Part shown: one piece after another, positions 56,306 to 64,000 of the stretch
Layout: each line of letters begins with the position of its first letter
Numbering within the stretch: position 1 is the first letter of the stretch
Origin: Siccirubricoccus sp. G192
GTDB lineage: Bacteria; Pseudomonadota; Alphaproteobacteria; Acetobacterales; Acetobacteraceae
NCBI RefSeq assembly: GCF_019084075.1
Contig: NZ_JAHREN010000001.1
Span: 2,205,501-2,269,500, forward strand
Direction: 5' to 3'
DNA length: 64,000 nt
Notes under the pieces: model-generated
Told to the model about the DNA's origin: nothing
The model's database searches: none
What the model saw: the letters and a program-made list of their open reading frames with translations, nothing else
Translations under genes and position numbers: made by a program

Positions 56306-57400
56306 CTAGCGGCCTGCCTTGAAGCGCGCCCAGAGCCGGGAACGGGCGCGTTCCGCCGCGGCGGGCAAGGTGCTGGGCAGATAGGCGCCGGCCAGCGCCG
56401 CCTCCGCCGGATAGACATTGGGGTCCTGCCGCACCGCCTCGGCCACCAGCGGGCGGGAGGCCGGCACGGCATTGGGGTAGCGAACATGGCTGGTGATGGC
56501 GGCCATCACCTCCGGCCGCAGCAGGAAATCGATGAAGGCATGCGCGGCTTCCGGATTCGGCGCATCGGCGGGGATGGCCAGCATGTCGAACCAGAGATGC
56601 GCGCCGCCGCGTGGCGCCGCATAGGTCAGTTCCACCCCGCGCCCCGCCTGCCGCGCCCGGGCCGCCGCCTGGATGACATCGCCGCTATAGGTCAGCGCCA
56701 GGCAGATCTCGCCGGTTGCCAGCATGTCCACCAGCGCGCCGGAGCCGGGAATGGCGCGGAGATGCGGGCGGATGGCCAGCAGCGCCGCCTCCGCCGCGCG
56801 GAGATCGGCGGCATCGGTGCTGTCGGGCGAGCGGCCGAGCCAGTGCAGGACCGAGGGCAGCACATCGGTGACGCTGTCCATCACCGCCAACCCGCAGCGG
56901 GCCAGCCGCGCCGCATTCTCCGGCCGCAGCAGCAGATCCAGCGAATCGAGCGGTGCATCGGGGGCCAGCGCCCGCATCCGGTCCGGCTGGAAGCCGAGCC
57001 CCACCGTGCCCCAGAGATAGATGACGCCGTGCCGGTTGCCGGGGTCCACGGCGGCGACGCGGGCCATCAGCGCCGGGTCGAGGTTGCGCCAATTCGGGAT
57101 CAGCGCCCGGTCCAGCGGCCGCAGCGCCCCGGCCCGGACCAGCCGGGCGAAACTCGGCTCGCTGGAGGGCACCACCAGGTCATAGCCGGAGCGGCCGGCG
57201 GAGAGCTTTCCTTCCAGCGTCTCCAGGCTGTCATAGACATCGTAGCGGATGCGGATGCCGGTTTCCTGCTGGAAGCGTTCGATCACGCCGGGGTCTATGT
57301 AATCGGTCCAGTTGTAGACGTTCAGCACCGGCTGCGCCCGAGCGGGCAGGGCGAACAGCGGGGCGATGAGCAGGGCGGCGAGGATCAGGAGGCGGCGCAT
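56306..57400 (-). CDS. potF: Periplasmic putrescine-binding protein PotF
   Basis: 364 residues. A signal peptide (LLILAALLIAPLFALPARA) precedes LNVYNWTDYIDPGVIERFQQETGIRIRYDVYDS, nearly the textbook PotF/PotD opening; YDLVVPSSEPSFARLV and LRPENAARLARCGLAVMDS follow. It captures putrescine (or spermidine) in the periplasm and delivers it to PotHI. As first gene of potFGH(I), its promoter lies in 57401-57651. Confidence 0.92.
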   Translation of the reverse strand: MRRLLILAALLIAPLFALPARAQPVLNVYNWTDYIDPGVIERFQQETGIRIRYDVYDSLETLEGKLSAGRSGYDLVVPSSEPSFARLVRAGALRPLDRALIPNWRNLDPALMARVAAVDPGNRHGVIYLWGTVGLGFQPDRMRALAPDAPLDSLDLLLRPENAARLARCGLAVMDSVTDVLPSVLHWLGRSPDSTDAADLRAAEAALLAIRPHLRAIPGSGALVDMLATGEICLALTYSGDVIQAAARARQAGRGVELTYAAPRGGAHLWFDMLAIPADAPNPEAAHAFIDFLLRPEVMAAITSHVRYPNAVPASRPLVAEAVRQDPNVYPAEAALAGAYLPSTLPAAAERARSRLWARFKAGR

Positions 57401-57485
57401 CTCGGTCCGGCGGGCAGGGCAGGGGCGGGGAAACTAGCATGAAGAGCGCGCGGCGCGTCCCGTGCGGAAACTAGGACCGTTTTCC

Positions 57486-57514
57486 TTGACACGGGCAGAA
57501 TGATCCGCTACTCC
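57486..57514 (+). promoter_or_regulatory. Weak sigma-70 promoter candidate for tail cassette
   Basis: TTGACA (57486-57491), a 17-base spacer and TACTCC (57509-57514). The -35 is perfect, the -10 poor. It lies 138 bases before the first tail-cassette gene, in the gap divergent from potF. Confidence 0.3.
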
Positions 57515-57651
57515 CGCCCTTGCCGACGGGCGAATTGCGCCCGGCGCCCTTCCCGCACAATCCGCAGCCGCCCGCCCCTCCGGCGGTGTCCCCGTCCTCC
57601 CCAAAGGCCGGGCGCGCCGCCGTTCGCGCGCGCCTCGAGACGGAGGACCCC

Positions 57652-58305
57652 GTGCCCTTCAGTTCCGCCAATCTCGGCGCCCTCATCCAGGGCAATGACT
57701 TCACTCTCTGGCACTACCGCACCGCCGATACCCGCGTGGCGGTGACCACGGCCGGCTATTTCGCCCCGGTCGCCGGCCGGCTGCGCGCCGGCGACCTCAT
57801 GGTGCTGCAAACCGCGGATGCCATGGCGCTGCTGCCGGTCCGGGTCGGGCCCGGGCTCGGCACCGGCATCACACTGGATGGCGCGGTCGGCCCGCTGAAC
57901 ACGCTGCGCAGCGTGGCGCAGGGCTTCCGGCTGAGCCAGGCCGCCTCGGCGGTGGTGCGGACCCTGGTGCTGGCGCCCTTCGCCGCCAGCATCCTGGTGG
58001 GCTCCACCATCCCGGTCTCGGCCACCGTCACCGGGCCGGTGAGCCAGGTGGCCTTCACGCTGCGCGACGGCAGCGGCGCCGTGGTGCCGCCGGTGCGGCT
58101 GGTGACGGTGAGCAATGGCCGCGCCCTGACGGCCTTCACCGCGCCCGCGGTCGGCACCGGCTACCGCATCCGCGCGGAGGATGCCTCCGACCCCTCGGTC
58201 GGCGTCACCTCCCGCAGCTTCAATGTCGGCGCCGACCTGAAGCTGCTGCTGCAGGAGGATGACACCCGCCTGCTGACCGAAGCCGGCGCCCGCCTGAAGC
58301 AGTAG
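57652..58305 (+). CDS. Phage-tail-cassette protein, beta-rich
   Basis: 217 residues from GTG 57652, with GGAGG 5 bases upstream; the reading frame upstream to 57520 is Pro-rich and rejected. It begins VPFSSANLGALIQGNDFTLW and has many short beta-type segments (VAVTTAGYFAPVAGRL; FTLRDGSGAVVPPVRLVTVS). The first part resembles small proteins encoded beside tail-fibre genes in Roseomonas-like genomes; the middle resembles an Ig-like fold. No enzymatic motif. It opens a four-gene plus-strand cassette. Confidence 0.6.
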   Translation: MPFSSANLGALIQGNDFTLWHYRTADTRVAVTTAGYFAPVAGRLRAGDLMVLQTADAMALLPVRVGPGLGTGITLDGAVGPLNTLRSVAQGFRLSQAASAVVRTLVLAPFAASILVGSTIPVSATVTGPVSQVAFTLRDGSGAVVPPVRLVTVSNGRALTAFTAPAVGTGYRIRAEDASDPSVGVTSRSFNVGADLKLLLQEDDTRLLTEAGARLKQ

Positions 58306-58400
58306 CCCGCCCGCCGCCTATCCCTTCTGCCCCCACCGCTCCCGTAACGCCCCCGGCCCCGCCGGCGGGCGGCGCGGCCGCAATCCCGGAACGGAGCCCC

Positions 58401-60926
58401 ATGCCCGACGCGAAAATCAGCGAGCTTCCCCTCGCCACCATCCTCGGCGATGCGGATTTCGCGCCGCTGGTCCAGCCCAGCGGCGCCGGCGGCGAGACCC
58501 GCCGCGCCACCATCGCGCAGTTGCGCGGCGCCGTGCTCGAAGGCCGCGGCGCGCATGTGCGCGACTACGGCGCCAAGGGCGACGGCACCACCGATGACGC
58601 CCCCGCCATCCAGGCGGCGATCGACGACCTCAAGGCCAAGGGCGGCGGCACGCTGAGCTTCGGCGCGCGCAGCTACCGCATCGCCTCCCCCATCCTCATC
58701 GAGGGAGCGACCATCCGCCTCCAGGGCGCCGGCTTCAACGAGGGGCCGAGCCCCGGCCAGGGCACCTGGCTGGTGATCGACAGCACCGGCTTCACGCCGC
58801 TTCGCTTCACCGGCGGGCTGGCGCGCGGCTCCGCCATCCGCGACATCGCGGTGTCGCAGAGCCACAGCGCCAGCTTCACCCCTGGCTGGGCGCCCACCCC
58901 CTACGACTTCGTGGTGCGGGTGGAGGACTGTTTCGGCGGCATCGACATCGACAACCTCTATCTCTGCAACGTCAACCGCGGCATTTATTGCCGCAACTCC
59001 GGCCGGCTCGACATCCGCCGGCTACGCGGCCAGGTCTTCACGGCAGGCGTCGAGATCGACGAGTGCTACGACGTGCCGCGCCTGCACAACATCCATTTTT
59101 GGACCTTCTGGAGCAGCGACCAGAATGTGGTGCGCTGGCAGCAGGCCAATGGCGACGCCATGGTGTTCCGCCGCAGCGACGGCGTCTTCATCGACCAAGC
59201 CTTCGCGCTCGGCTACCGCAGCATGTTCCGCTTCGCCGCCTCCGCCGCCGGCGTGACCAGCAAATTCTACATCGGCCAGGCCTATACCGACTTCACGAAA
59301 TACGGGGTCTGGATCGAAGGCATTGGCACCGACGGGCAGATCGCCAACCTTACCACCCAAGGCGAGATCTTCGAGGGCGGCGGCGCGCCGCTGGCCGGCT
59401 CCTGCGGACTCTATGTCACCGCCACCAATACCCGCGTGCAGATTGGCAACCTCCGCATCGACCGGGTGGAGGACAACCCGGTGCGGCTGGAGGGCAGCGG
59501 CAACCGGCTCGACCTGTTTGCGCTGCGCTGCGTCAACTTCAACAGTCGGGCGAATGGCGCCGCGGCGCTGCATCTGGCGGATAGCGGCGCGGCGGCGCCG
59601 AATGCCGCCTATCTCGGCTCGCCGCCACTGCTGGAAGGCGCGGGCGCCGGGCCGCTGGTGAATGCCGGCGGCAACGGCATCCTGGCGATGGCGGCACCGG
59701 CCGGCCGGGTCGCGCGCCCCGGGCTGATGCTGGGTAGCCCCGATACCGGCCTCTTCGCCCCCAGCCCCGGCATCCTGGCCGGCGCGGCCGGCGGGGCGGA
59801 GGTGCTGCGCGCCACCGCCGCCGGCACCGTCACCCTCGGCGGCGCGCCGGGCGGCCATGCGCTGGAGGTGGCGACGCCGCTCGCCACCGCGAACCGCCTG
59901 CTGGTGAGCGGCGGCGCCACCGGCGGCGCGGTGGCGCTGGCGGCGCAGGGCGCGGATGCGCATATCGACCTCAGCCTGGCGGCCAAGGGCAATGGCCTGC
60001 TGCGGGTGCAGTCCGGCGCCGCCATTGTCGCGCCGGTGCTGGTCGGCGCGGCCGGCGGCAACCTGGCCCGGCTGGCCGGCGCCGCCGCGGGCGGGCCGGT
60101 GGTCGTCGGCGCCGAGGCCGGCTCGGCGGATGCCAATGTCGGGGTCGCGCTGGTCTCCAAGGGCACGGGCGCCTTGATGGCGGCGGTGCCGGACAGCGCC
60201 GCGGCCGGCGGCAACCCGCGCGGCACCAACGCGGTGGATTGGCAGAACAGCCGCAGCGCCGCCAGCCATGTGGCCTCGGGCATCAACGCGGTCCTGGCCG
60301 GCGGCACGGGCAATACCGTGTCCGGGAACAACGCCGCCCTTGGCGGCGGCCAGGGCAATACCGCCTCGGCCGCCAATGCCGCCTGTGCGGGCGGGCAGTT
60401 CAATCTCGTCTCCGGCGTCTTCAGTTGGTGCCCCGGCGGCGGCCTCGGGTCCACGCGCGGCGTCTTCGGGCGCGGCGCCTGGGGCTCCGGCAACTTCTCG
60501 ACTGTAGGCGATGCGCAGGCCGGCGAACATGTGCTGCGCGGCCAGGGCAGCAGCGCCACCCCGGTGCGCCTGACCTCGGACGGCACCGCTGCCGGCAGCG
60601 CCAATACCATGAACCTGCCGAACAACGGCACCTACATGGTGCAGGTCATCGCCGTGGCGCGGCAGACGGGCGGCGGCGCCGGAACCACCGGGGACAGCAA
60701 ATGCTGGCGGGCGGATATCTGCCTGAAGCGCGGCGCGAATGCCGCCGCGACCGGTGTCGTCTACAGCTCGACGCCGCTGGCCTCCGGCGACGCGGCCACG
60801 GCGGGCTGGGTCCTGGCCTTCGCCGCCGACACCGCGAATGGCGGCCTTGCCGTCACCGGCACCGGCGAGGCCGGCAAGAGCATCAATTGGGTGGCGCGCG
60901 TGATGTCGGTCGAAGCGGTGAGCTGA
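58401..60926 (+). CDS. Tailspike-like protein with pectate-lyase-type beta-helix
   Basis: 841 residues. The short N-terminal head (KISELPLATILGDADFAPLVQ) matches phage tail-fibre attachment domains. HVRDYGAKGDGTTDDAPAIQ with FGARSYRIASPILIEG is the start of a pectate-lyase_3/GH55 right-handed beta-helix running to about residue 400. Gly/Ala-rich repeats follow, including a YadA-like GNTVSGNNAALGGGQGNTAS block (about residue 635), then a C-terminal knob. It would bind or cut a surface polysaccharide. No phage structural genes accompany it. Confidence 0.75.
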   Translation: MPDAKISELPLATILGDADFAPLVQPSGAGGETRRATIAQLRGAVLEGRGAHVRDYGAKGDGTTDDAPAIQAAIDDLKAKGGGTLSFGARSYRIASPILIEGATIRLQGAGFNEGPSPGQGTWLVIDSTGFTPLRFTGGLARGSAIRDIAVSQSHSASFTPGWAPTPYDFVVRVEDCFGGIDIDNLYLCNVNRGIYCRNSGRLDIRRLRGQVFTAGVEIDECYDVPRLHNIHFWTFWSSDQNVVRWQQANGDAMVFRRSDGVFIDQAFALGYRSMFRFAASAAGVTSKFYIGQAYTDFTKYGVWIEGIGTDGQIANLTTQGEIFEGGGAPLAGSCGLYVTATNTRVQIGNLRIDRVEDNPVRLEGSGNRLDLFALRCVNFNSRANGAAALHLADSGAAAPNAAYLGSPPLLEGAGAGPLVNAGGNGILAMAAPAGRVARPGLMLGSPDTGLFAPSPGILAGAAGGAEVLRATAAGTVTLGGAPGGHALEVATPLATANRLLVSGGATGGAVALAAQGADAHIDLSLAAKGNGLLRVQSGAAIVAPVLVGAAGGNLARLAGAAAGGPVVVGAEAGSADANVGVALVSKGTGALMAAVPDSAAAGGNPRGTNAVDWQNSRSAASHVASGINAVLAGGTGNTVSGNNAALGGGQGNTASAANAACAGGQFNLVSGVFSWCPGGGLGSTRGVFGRGAWGSGNFSTVGDAQAGEHVLRGQGSSATPVRLTSDGTAAGSANTMNLPNNGTYMVQVIAVARQTGGGAGTTGDSKCWRADICLKRGANAAATGVVYSSTPLASGDAATAGWVLAFAADTANGGLAVTGTGEAGKSINWVARVMSVEAVS

Positions 60927-61029
60927 CCCTCCGGCACGGCTTGCGGCCACCGCAATCCGTCCGGTCCCCAACCCAGCCGCCGCGGCGGGCGGCGCCCCGC
61001 CGCAGCGGCGTTGCAGCAAGGAACTCCCC

Positions 61030-61332
61030 ATGGCCTTCCTGAAGCCGATCGAGATCGGCAATACCGGCCTGGTCGCCGCCTATTGGCGCCTGACCCACAG
61101 CCAGGTCGACCACGCCGCCGGCATCGCCGAGTTCCGCCTGCACGGTTACCCCAGCCGCGATGCGCGGGTGGCCGGCAAGGCCCCGCTGCCCGCCATCGCC
61201 TATCGCCTCACACCGGAGGAGCTTGGCCTGCCGGACCTGCACGCCGTCACCACCGCCGCGCTCTACGCGGCGGCGCGGCAGCAGCCGGCGGCCGATGGCA
61301 CCGTCTGGTTCAGCGATGCCGAAGACTGCTGA
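61030..61332 (+). CDS. Small tail-cassette protein, unknown function
   Basis: 100 residues. It begins MAFLKPIEIGNTGLVAAYWRL, with HAAGIAEFRLHGYPSRDAR, a beta-strand-rich fold. GCAAGGAAC precedes the ATG. Such proteins occur with tail-fibre genes in alphaproteobacterial prophages, but I cannot name a family. It is separated from the tailspike by 103 bases. Confidence 0.55.
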   Translation: MAFLKPIEIGNTGLVAAYWRLTHSQVDHAAGIAEFRLHGYPSRDARVAGKAPLPAIAYRLTPEELGLPDLHAVTTAALYAAARQQPAADGTVWFSDAEDC

Positions 61333-61389
61333 CCCTACAGCGGGTTGCGTTCATTCCTGAACGCCAATCCGCTGTAGCTCCTTGTTTGC

Positions 61390-61438
61390 AGAGCAGATTC
61401 ACGCTCCCGGAGGTTCACCTCCGTCCGCGATCTGCTCT
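61390..61438 (+). repeat. Dispersed 49-base hairpin element, copy C
   Basis: Outer arms AGAGCAGAT/ATCTGCTCT are identical to copy A, but the inner stem has changed from GGGCGG/CCGCCC to CGGAGG/CCTCCG with the pairing kept. It is in the 132-base gap between two tail-cassette genes, same strand and same 49-base length as copy A. Confidence 0.72.
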
Positions 61439-61464
61439 AACCCCGAACCCTGCGGAGTCCCTCC

Positions 61465-61839
61465 ATGCCCGACCTGACCGATTACGCGAAGAACCTGCTC
61501 GGCCGCGCCCTCTGCGCCCGGGCGCCCGCCCTGCCGAGCCAGGTCTTCCTCGGCCTCGGCACCGGCGGCAGCGACGCCACCGGCCTGGTCGGCGAGCCGG
61601 CTGGCAATGGCTATGCCCGCCAGCGCGTGACCTTCAGCGGCACCGGCACCCAGCAGAACGCGGATGCCGTGCGCTTCACCTTCACCGCCGCCGGCGGCAC
61701 CCTGACCCATGTCGGGCTCTTCGACGCGGCCACCGGCGGCAATCCGCTGACCTGGTCGGCGCTGGCCCAGGCGGCGGTGGTGGCCGGCGCCGGGACCGTG
61801 ACCATCAACCCCGCCAGTCTCGTGCTGAGCGCGGGGTGA
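61465..61839 (+). CDS. Phage tail fibre-type protein
   Basis: 124 residues. DYAKNLLGRALCARAPALPSQVFLGLGTGGSDATGLVGEPAGNGYARQ and LTHVGLFDAATGGNPLTWSAL are typical of a small tail-fibre domain found in many Caudovirales prophages (phage structural proteins of unknown role). It is the last gene of the tail cassette. The TGA is followed 155 bases later by the Fnr regulator. Confidence 0.65.
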   Translation: MPDLTDYAKNLLGRALCARAPALPSQVFLGLGTGGSDATGLVGEPAGNGYARQRVTFSGTGTQQNADAVRFTFTAAGGTLTHVGLFDAATGGNPLTWSALAQAAVVAGAGTVTINPASLVLSAG

Positions 61840-61993
61840 ATGATGGGCTGAGTGCCGGCTGACACCCGGCAAGGGGGGGCGGGCCGCGGAATCCGGCCGG
61901 CCGCCCCCATCCGGCCGGGAACCGGCGAAGGCTTGGCTTGAACCCGGGCGCCGCAGTCGGTAAGCGGGGGCTGAGCCTCCGCCGGAGACCGCA

Positions 61994-62734
61994 GTGAGCC
62001 CGTTTGACGCCCCGCGTCGCCTGCAACCCGATGCCGGAACCCAGGGTTGCGAGACCTGTGGCAGCCGCGTCGCCGGGCTGTGCCGGCCGCTGGACGCGGC
62101 GGCGCTGGACGAGGTCTCGGCGGAAGCGCAGCAGATGGCGCTGCCCGCCCGTGCCTGCGTCTTCCGGGAGGGCGACCCCGCCGGCCGGGTCTTCACCCTG
62201 ATCGAGGGCACGGCCAAGCTCACCCGGCTGCTGCCGGACGGCAAGCAGCAGGTGGTGGGCTTCCGCTTCGCCGGCGACGTGATCGGCTATACCACGCGCG
62301 AGACCTATTCCTTCGATGCCGAATTGCTGACCGATGCGCGGATCTGCCGGCTCGACCGGCCGCAGCTCGATGCGCTGCTCCGACGCTACCCGATGCTGGA
62401 GCACCGCCTGCTGGACCTCTGCGTGCAGGAACTGACCAGCACCCAGGAGCAACTGGTGACGGTGGGCCGCCGCTCCGCCGAGGCGCGGGTCGCCGCCTTC
62501 CTGCTCTCGCTGGTGGAAGCGCGGCGGCGCCGTGGCGGGACCGGGCGGGTGCTGGAAATGCCCATGACCCGGGCGGATATCGCCGATTTCCTCGGCCTGA
62601 CCCTGGAGACGGTGAGCCGCTGCGTCACCGCCTTCCGCAAGCGCGGCTGGCTCCGCGAGCCGGCGCACCAGCGGGTGGAATTGCTGGACACCGGCGCCCT
62701 TGCGCGCCTGGCCGAGGGCACCGAGGAGGACTGA
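61994..62734 (+). CDS. Crp/Fnr-family regulator, oxygen-sensing FnrN type
   Basis: 246 residues from GTG 61994. C19-X2-C22-X7-C30 plus C118 fit the four cysteines of FnrN-type [4Fe-4S] sensors. A cyclic-nucleotide-binding-like beta-roll (FREGDPAGRVFTLIEGTAKL) precedes a dimer helix and an HTH with E205 and S208-R209 (TLETVSRC), the Fnr DNA-recognition residues. It would activate microaerobic genes at TTGAT-N4-ATCAA sites; I see no clear site nearby. Repeat copy E follows its stop by 3 bases. Confidence 0.88.
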   Translation: MSPFDAPRRLQPDAGTQGCETCGSRVAGLCRPLDAAALDEVSAEAQQMALPARACVFREGDPAGRVFTLIEGTAKLTRLLPDGKQQVVGFRFAGDVIGYTTRETYSFDAELLTDARICRLDRPQLDALLRRYPMLEHRLLDLCVQELTSTQEQLVTVGRRSAEARVAAFLLSLVEARRRRGGTGRVLEMPMTRADIADFLGLTLETVSRCVTAFRKRGWLREPAHQRVELLDTGALARLAEGTEED

Positions 62735-62736
62735 CC

Positions 62737-62783
62737 GGCCTGATGACCGTAGGGCCGCATGGCCCGGAGGTCTGAATCGGTCC
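62737..62783 (+). repeat. Dispersed hairpin element, variant copy E
   Basis: It starts 3 bases after the Fnr stop. Arms GGCCTGAT (62737-62744) and ATCGGTCC (62776-62783) pair with one mismatch and one wobble; the inner stem GGGCC-GCAT-GGCCC is identical to copy D. It is followed by GGAGGAGGCAAG, the tail seen after copies D and F. Confidence 0.65.
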
Positions 62784-62834
62784 GGAGGAGGCAAGCCGCC
62801 CTGCCGGAGCCCTGTGGACGCGGGGATGGGCAGT

Positions 62835-62846
62835 CTGATATATCAG
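62835..62846. promoter_or_regulatory. 12-base perfect palindrome before hydroxylase gene
   Basis: CTGATATATCAG lies 32 bases before the start codon of the hydroxylase gene, in otherwise GC-rich DNA. It resembles half of an Fnr box (TTGAT...ATCAA) but with only two central bases, so it is more likely an operator of another regulator or part of a -10 region. Confidence 0.35.
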
Positions 62847-62877
62847 CGCCACGGCACCTGCCGTGGAGGATTCCCCC

Positions 62878-63714
62878 ATGGACGGCACCCCCGCTTCCAA
62901 CACCCTGTCCGAGGCCGAAGCCGCCAGGCGGGCGCGGCTGTCGCGCCGGCAGCAGGCCTTCCGCGAGGATTTCCGCGCCAGGATCGGCCGGCTCTACCAT
63001 GGCTGGGCGCATGTGGCCCTGATCTTCGCGATCGGCGCCGCCGCCATCTGGTATTTCGCCCGCCAGGTCGGCTCCCCCGCCTGGTATGAATGGCTGGTCG
63101 TGCCGGTGGCCTTCGCCTTCTCGAACGTCTTCGAGTGGTGGATCCACAAATACGTCATGCACCGCCCGGTGCCCGGCTTCCTGGGCATCTACAAGCGGCA
63201 TACCCTGGCGCATCACCAGTTCTTCACCGAGAACGAATACACTTTCGACAATGCGCGGGACTTCCGCATCGTCTTCTTCCCGCCCTATGCGCTGATCACC
63301 TTCATCGCGCTGTCCCTGGTGCCGGCCTTCCTGCTGAACCTGCTCGGCTTCGCCGATGCCGGCTGGCTGCTGCTCATCACCAATACCGCGCTCTACCTGA
63401 ATTACGAGCTGTTCCACTATTTCTGCCACGTGAAGGACGACCGCATCGTCCGCCACATCCCCTTCGTCAACAGCATCCGCCGCCACCATGCCGCGCACCA
63501 CAATACGGCGATCATGATGGAGCGGAATTTCAACCTCACCTATCCGATCGCCGATTGGTTCTTCGGCACCAGCGACCTCCGGCGCGGCATGCTCGGGCAC
63601 CTCTTCAACGGCTATGACACCACCCATGTGCGGCAGGACCTGAAGCGGGTGCGGCACACGCTGGACGACCCGCGCGCCGGTGCGCCGAAGCCGCGCGCGA
63701 TGGCGGCGGAGTAG
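62878..63714 (+). CDS. Fatty-acid hydroxylase/sterol desaturase superfamily protein
   Basis: 278 residues from ATG 62878, with GGAGGA 7 bases upstream. Four membrane helices and the diiron histidine clusters HKYVMHR, HTLAHHQF, HYFCH and RRHHAAHHN identify the superfamily. These enzymes use O2 to hydroxylate or desaturate membrane lipids such as hopanoids, carotenoids, fatty acids or ceramides; the substrate here is unknown. The position after an O2-sensing Fnr regulator is suggestive of oxygen control. Confidence 0.85.
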   Translation: MDGTPASNTLSEAEAARRARLSRRQQAFREDFRARIGRLYHGWAHVALIFAIGAAAIWYFARQVGSPAWYEWLVVPVAFAFSNVFEWWIHKYVMHRPVPGFLGIYKRHTLAHHQFFTENEYTFDNARDFRIVFFPPYALITFIALSLVPAFLLNLLGFADAGWLLLITNTALYLNYELFHYFCHVKDDRIVRHIPFVNSIRRHHAAHHNTAIMMERNFNLTYPIADWFFGTSDLRRGMLGHLFNGYDTTHVRQDLKRVRHTLDDPRAGAPKPRAMAAE

Positions 63715-63719
63715 CGGCC

Positions 63720-63920
63720 ATGGCACTCGCGCGCCTCGATGGCGGCGGCATCAAGCGCTCCCGCGCCTCGCTGGTCGGCGGCATCGCGGTGGGGATCGGC
63801 GTCTTCGCGCTCTGGGCCGCCATCGCCCGCGACCTGGCGGCGGATGGGATCGGTCTGCTGGCGCTCGGCGCCGTGGTGGCGGGGCTGGTCGGGCTCTGGA
63901 TCTGGCGGGCGGATCTGTAG
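63720..63920 (+). CDS. Small two-helix membrane protein
   Basis: 66 residues, 5 bases after the hydroxylase. Two hydrophobic segments, LVGGIAVGIGVFALWAAIA and GIGLLALGAVVAGLVGLWIW, end at WRADL. Probably co-transcribed with the hydroxylase; no family recognised. The remaining 80 bases of the window show no feature. Confidence 0.55.
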   Translation: MALARLDGGGIKRSRASLVGGIAVGIGVFALWAAIARDLAADGIGLLALGAVVAGLVGLWIWRADL

Positions 63921-64000
63921 AGCAAACCTCGCTCACGCGGCATCTTCCTGCCATCAATCGCGTCGTGCCGCAGGCACGTCTCCGGCGTGATGCGCAAGCC

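Noticed and set aside
62835..62846. Fnr box for the hydroxylase gene
   Set aside because: The palindrome has two central bases rather than the four required between TTGAT and ATCAA, so it is listed only as an unassigned palindrome.

Overview
The window is high-G+C, densely coded Gram-negative DNA. LptD/LptF/LptG, many tripartite-tricarboxylate ('Bug') periplasmic binding proteins, a CX2CX7C Fnr-type regulator, a possible EcfG-type stress promoter and CaiB/ChrA/DUF2254-type genes together point to an alphaproteobacterium, most likely a Roseomonas-like member of the Acetobacteraceae. This assignment is inference from gene content; there is no rRNA here.

Layout. 1-7452 (minus): a tightly coupled glycan-assembly operon of two extended-SDR nucleotide-sugar enzymes, a B12-binding radical SAM enzyme, a GT4 glycosyltransferase and three CgeB-like glycosyltransferases, nearly all joined by 4-base ATGA/GTGA overlaps. 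7927-11270 (plus, divergent): myo-inositol-phosphate synthase, a histidine phosphatase, a methyltransferase and a clan GH-A hydrolase whose halves are in swapped order. 11354-15589: a DUF1835 protein and three Bug proteins. 15706-20361: lptF-lptG-lptD. 20560-22974: three small envelope/stress proteins. 23046-30026: FAD oxidase, DUF2946 protein, TonB-dependent receptor, MOSC protein, split ChrA and a CoA-transferase. 30171-34469: SDR, HdeD, tRNA-Ala(CGC), YggT, DUF167, folD, EamA. 34639-38095: a single-chain restriction-modification enzyme with a small divergent gene. 38118-51363: mixed metabolism (PaiB-like, Bug, DUF2254, potassium channel, argG, PHA depolymerase, MaoC, MFS, two aspartate aminotransferases). 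51420-57400: a potFGHI polyamine transporter operon split by an AT-richer insert. 57652-61839: an orphan phage tail-fibre/tailspike cassette. 61994-63920: an Fnr regulator, a fatty-acid-hydroxylase family enzyme and a small membrane protein.

The most unusual locus is 52211-54377. About 2.2 kb carrying one DGQHR (DndB-like) gene sits exactly between potH and potI, whose junction would otherwise be a coupled one. Its leader holds two copies of a structured RNA module: a hairpin with an identical 18-base loop core but unrelated, perfectly paired arms, a second small hairpin, then GGAAAGGAG and a start codon. The first copy precedes a 10-codon leader ORF and the second precedes the DGQHR gene.

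A dispersed family of six intergenic hairpins with compensatory stem changes (11307, 14481, 44879, 49319, 61390, 62737) is another signal not explained by genes.

Caution: seven genes carry single-base frameshifts (glycosyltransferase at 2463, TonB receptor at 27056, SDR at 30704, argG at 43186, MFS at 47190, potI at 51988, potG at 55498). Six lie in G/C runs of 6-8. Sequencing or assembly error is at least as likely as decay, so these are listed as disrupted genes with that caveat.
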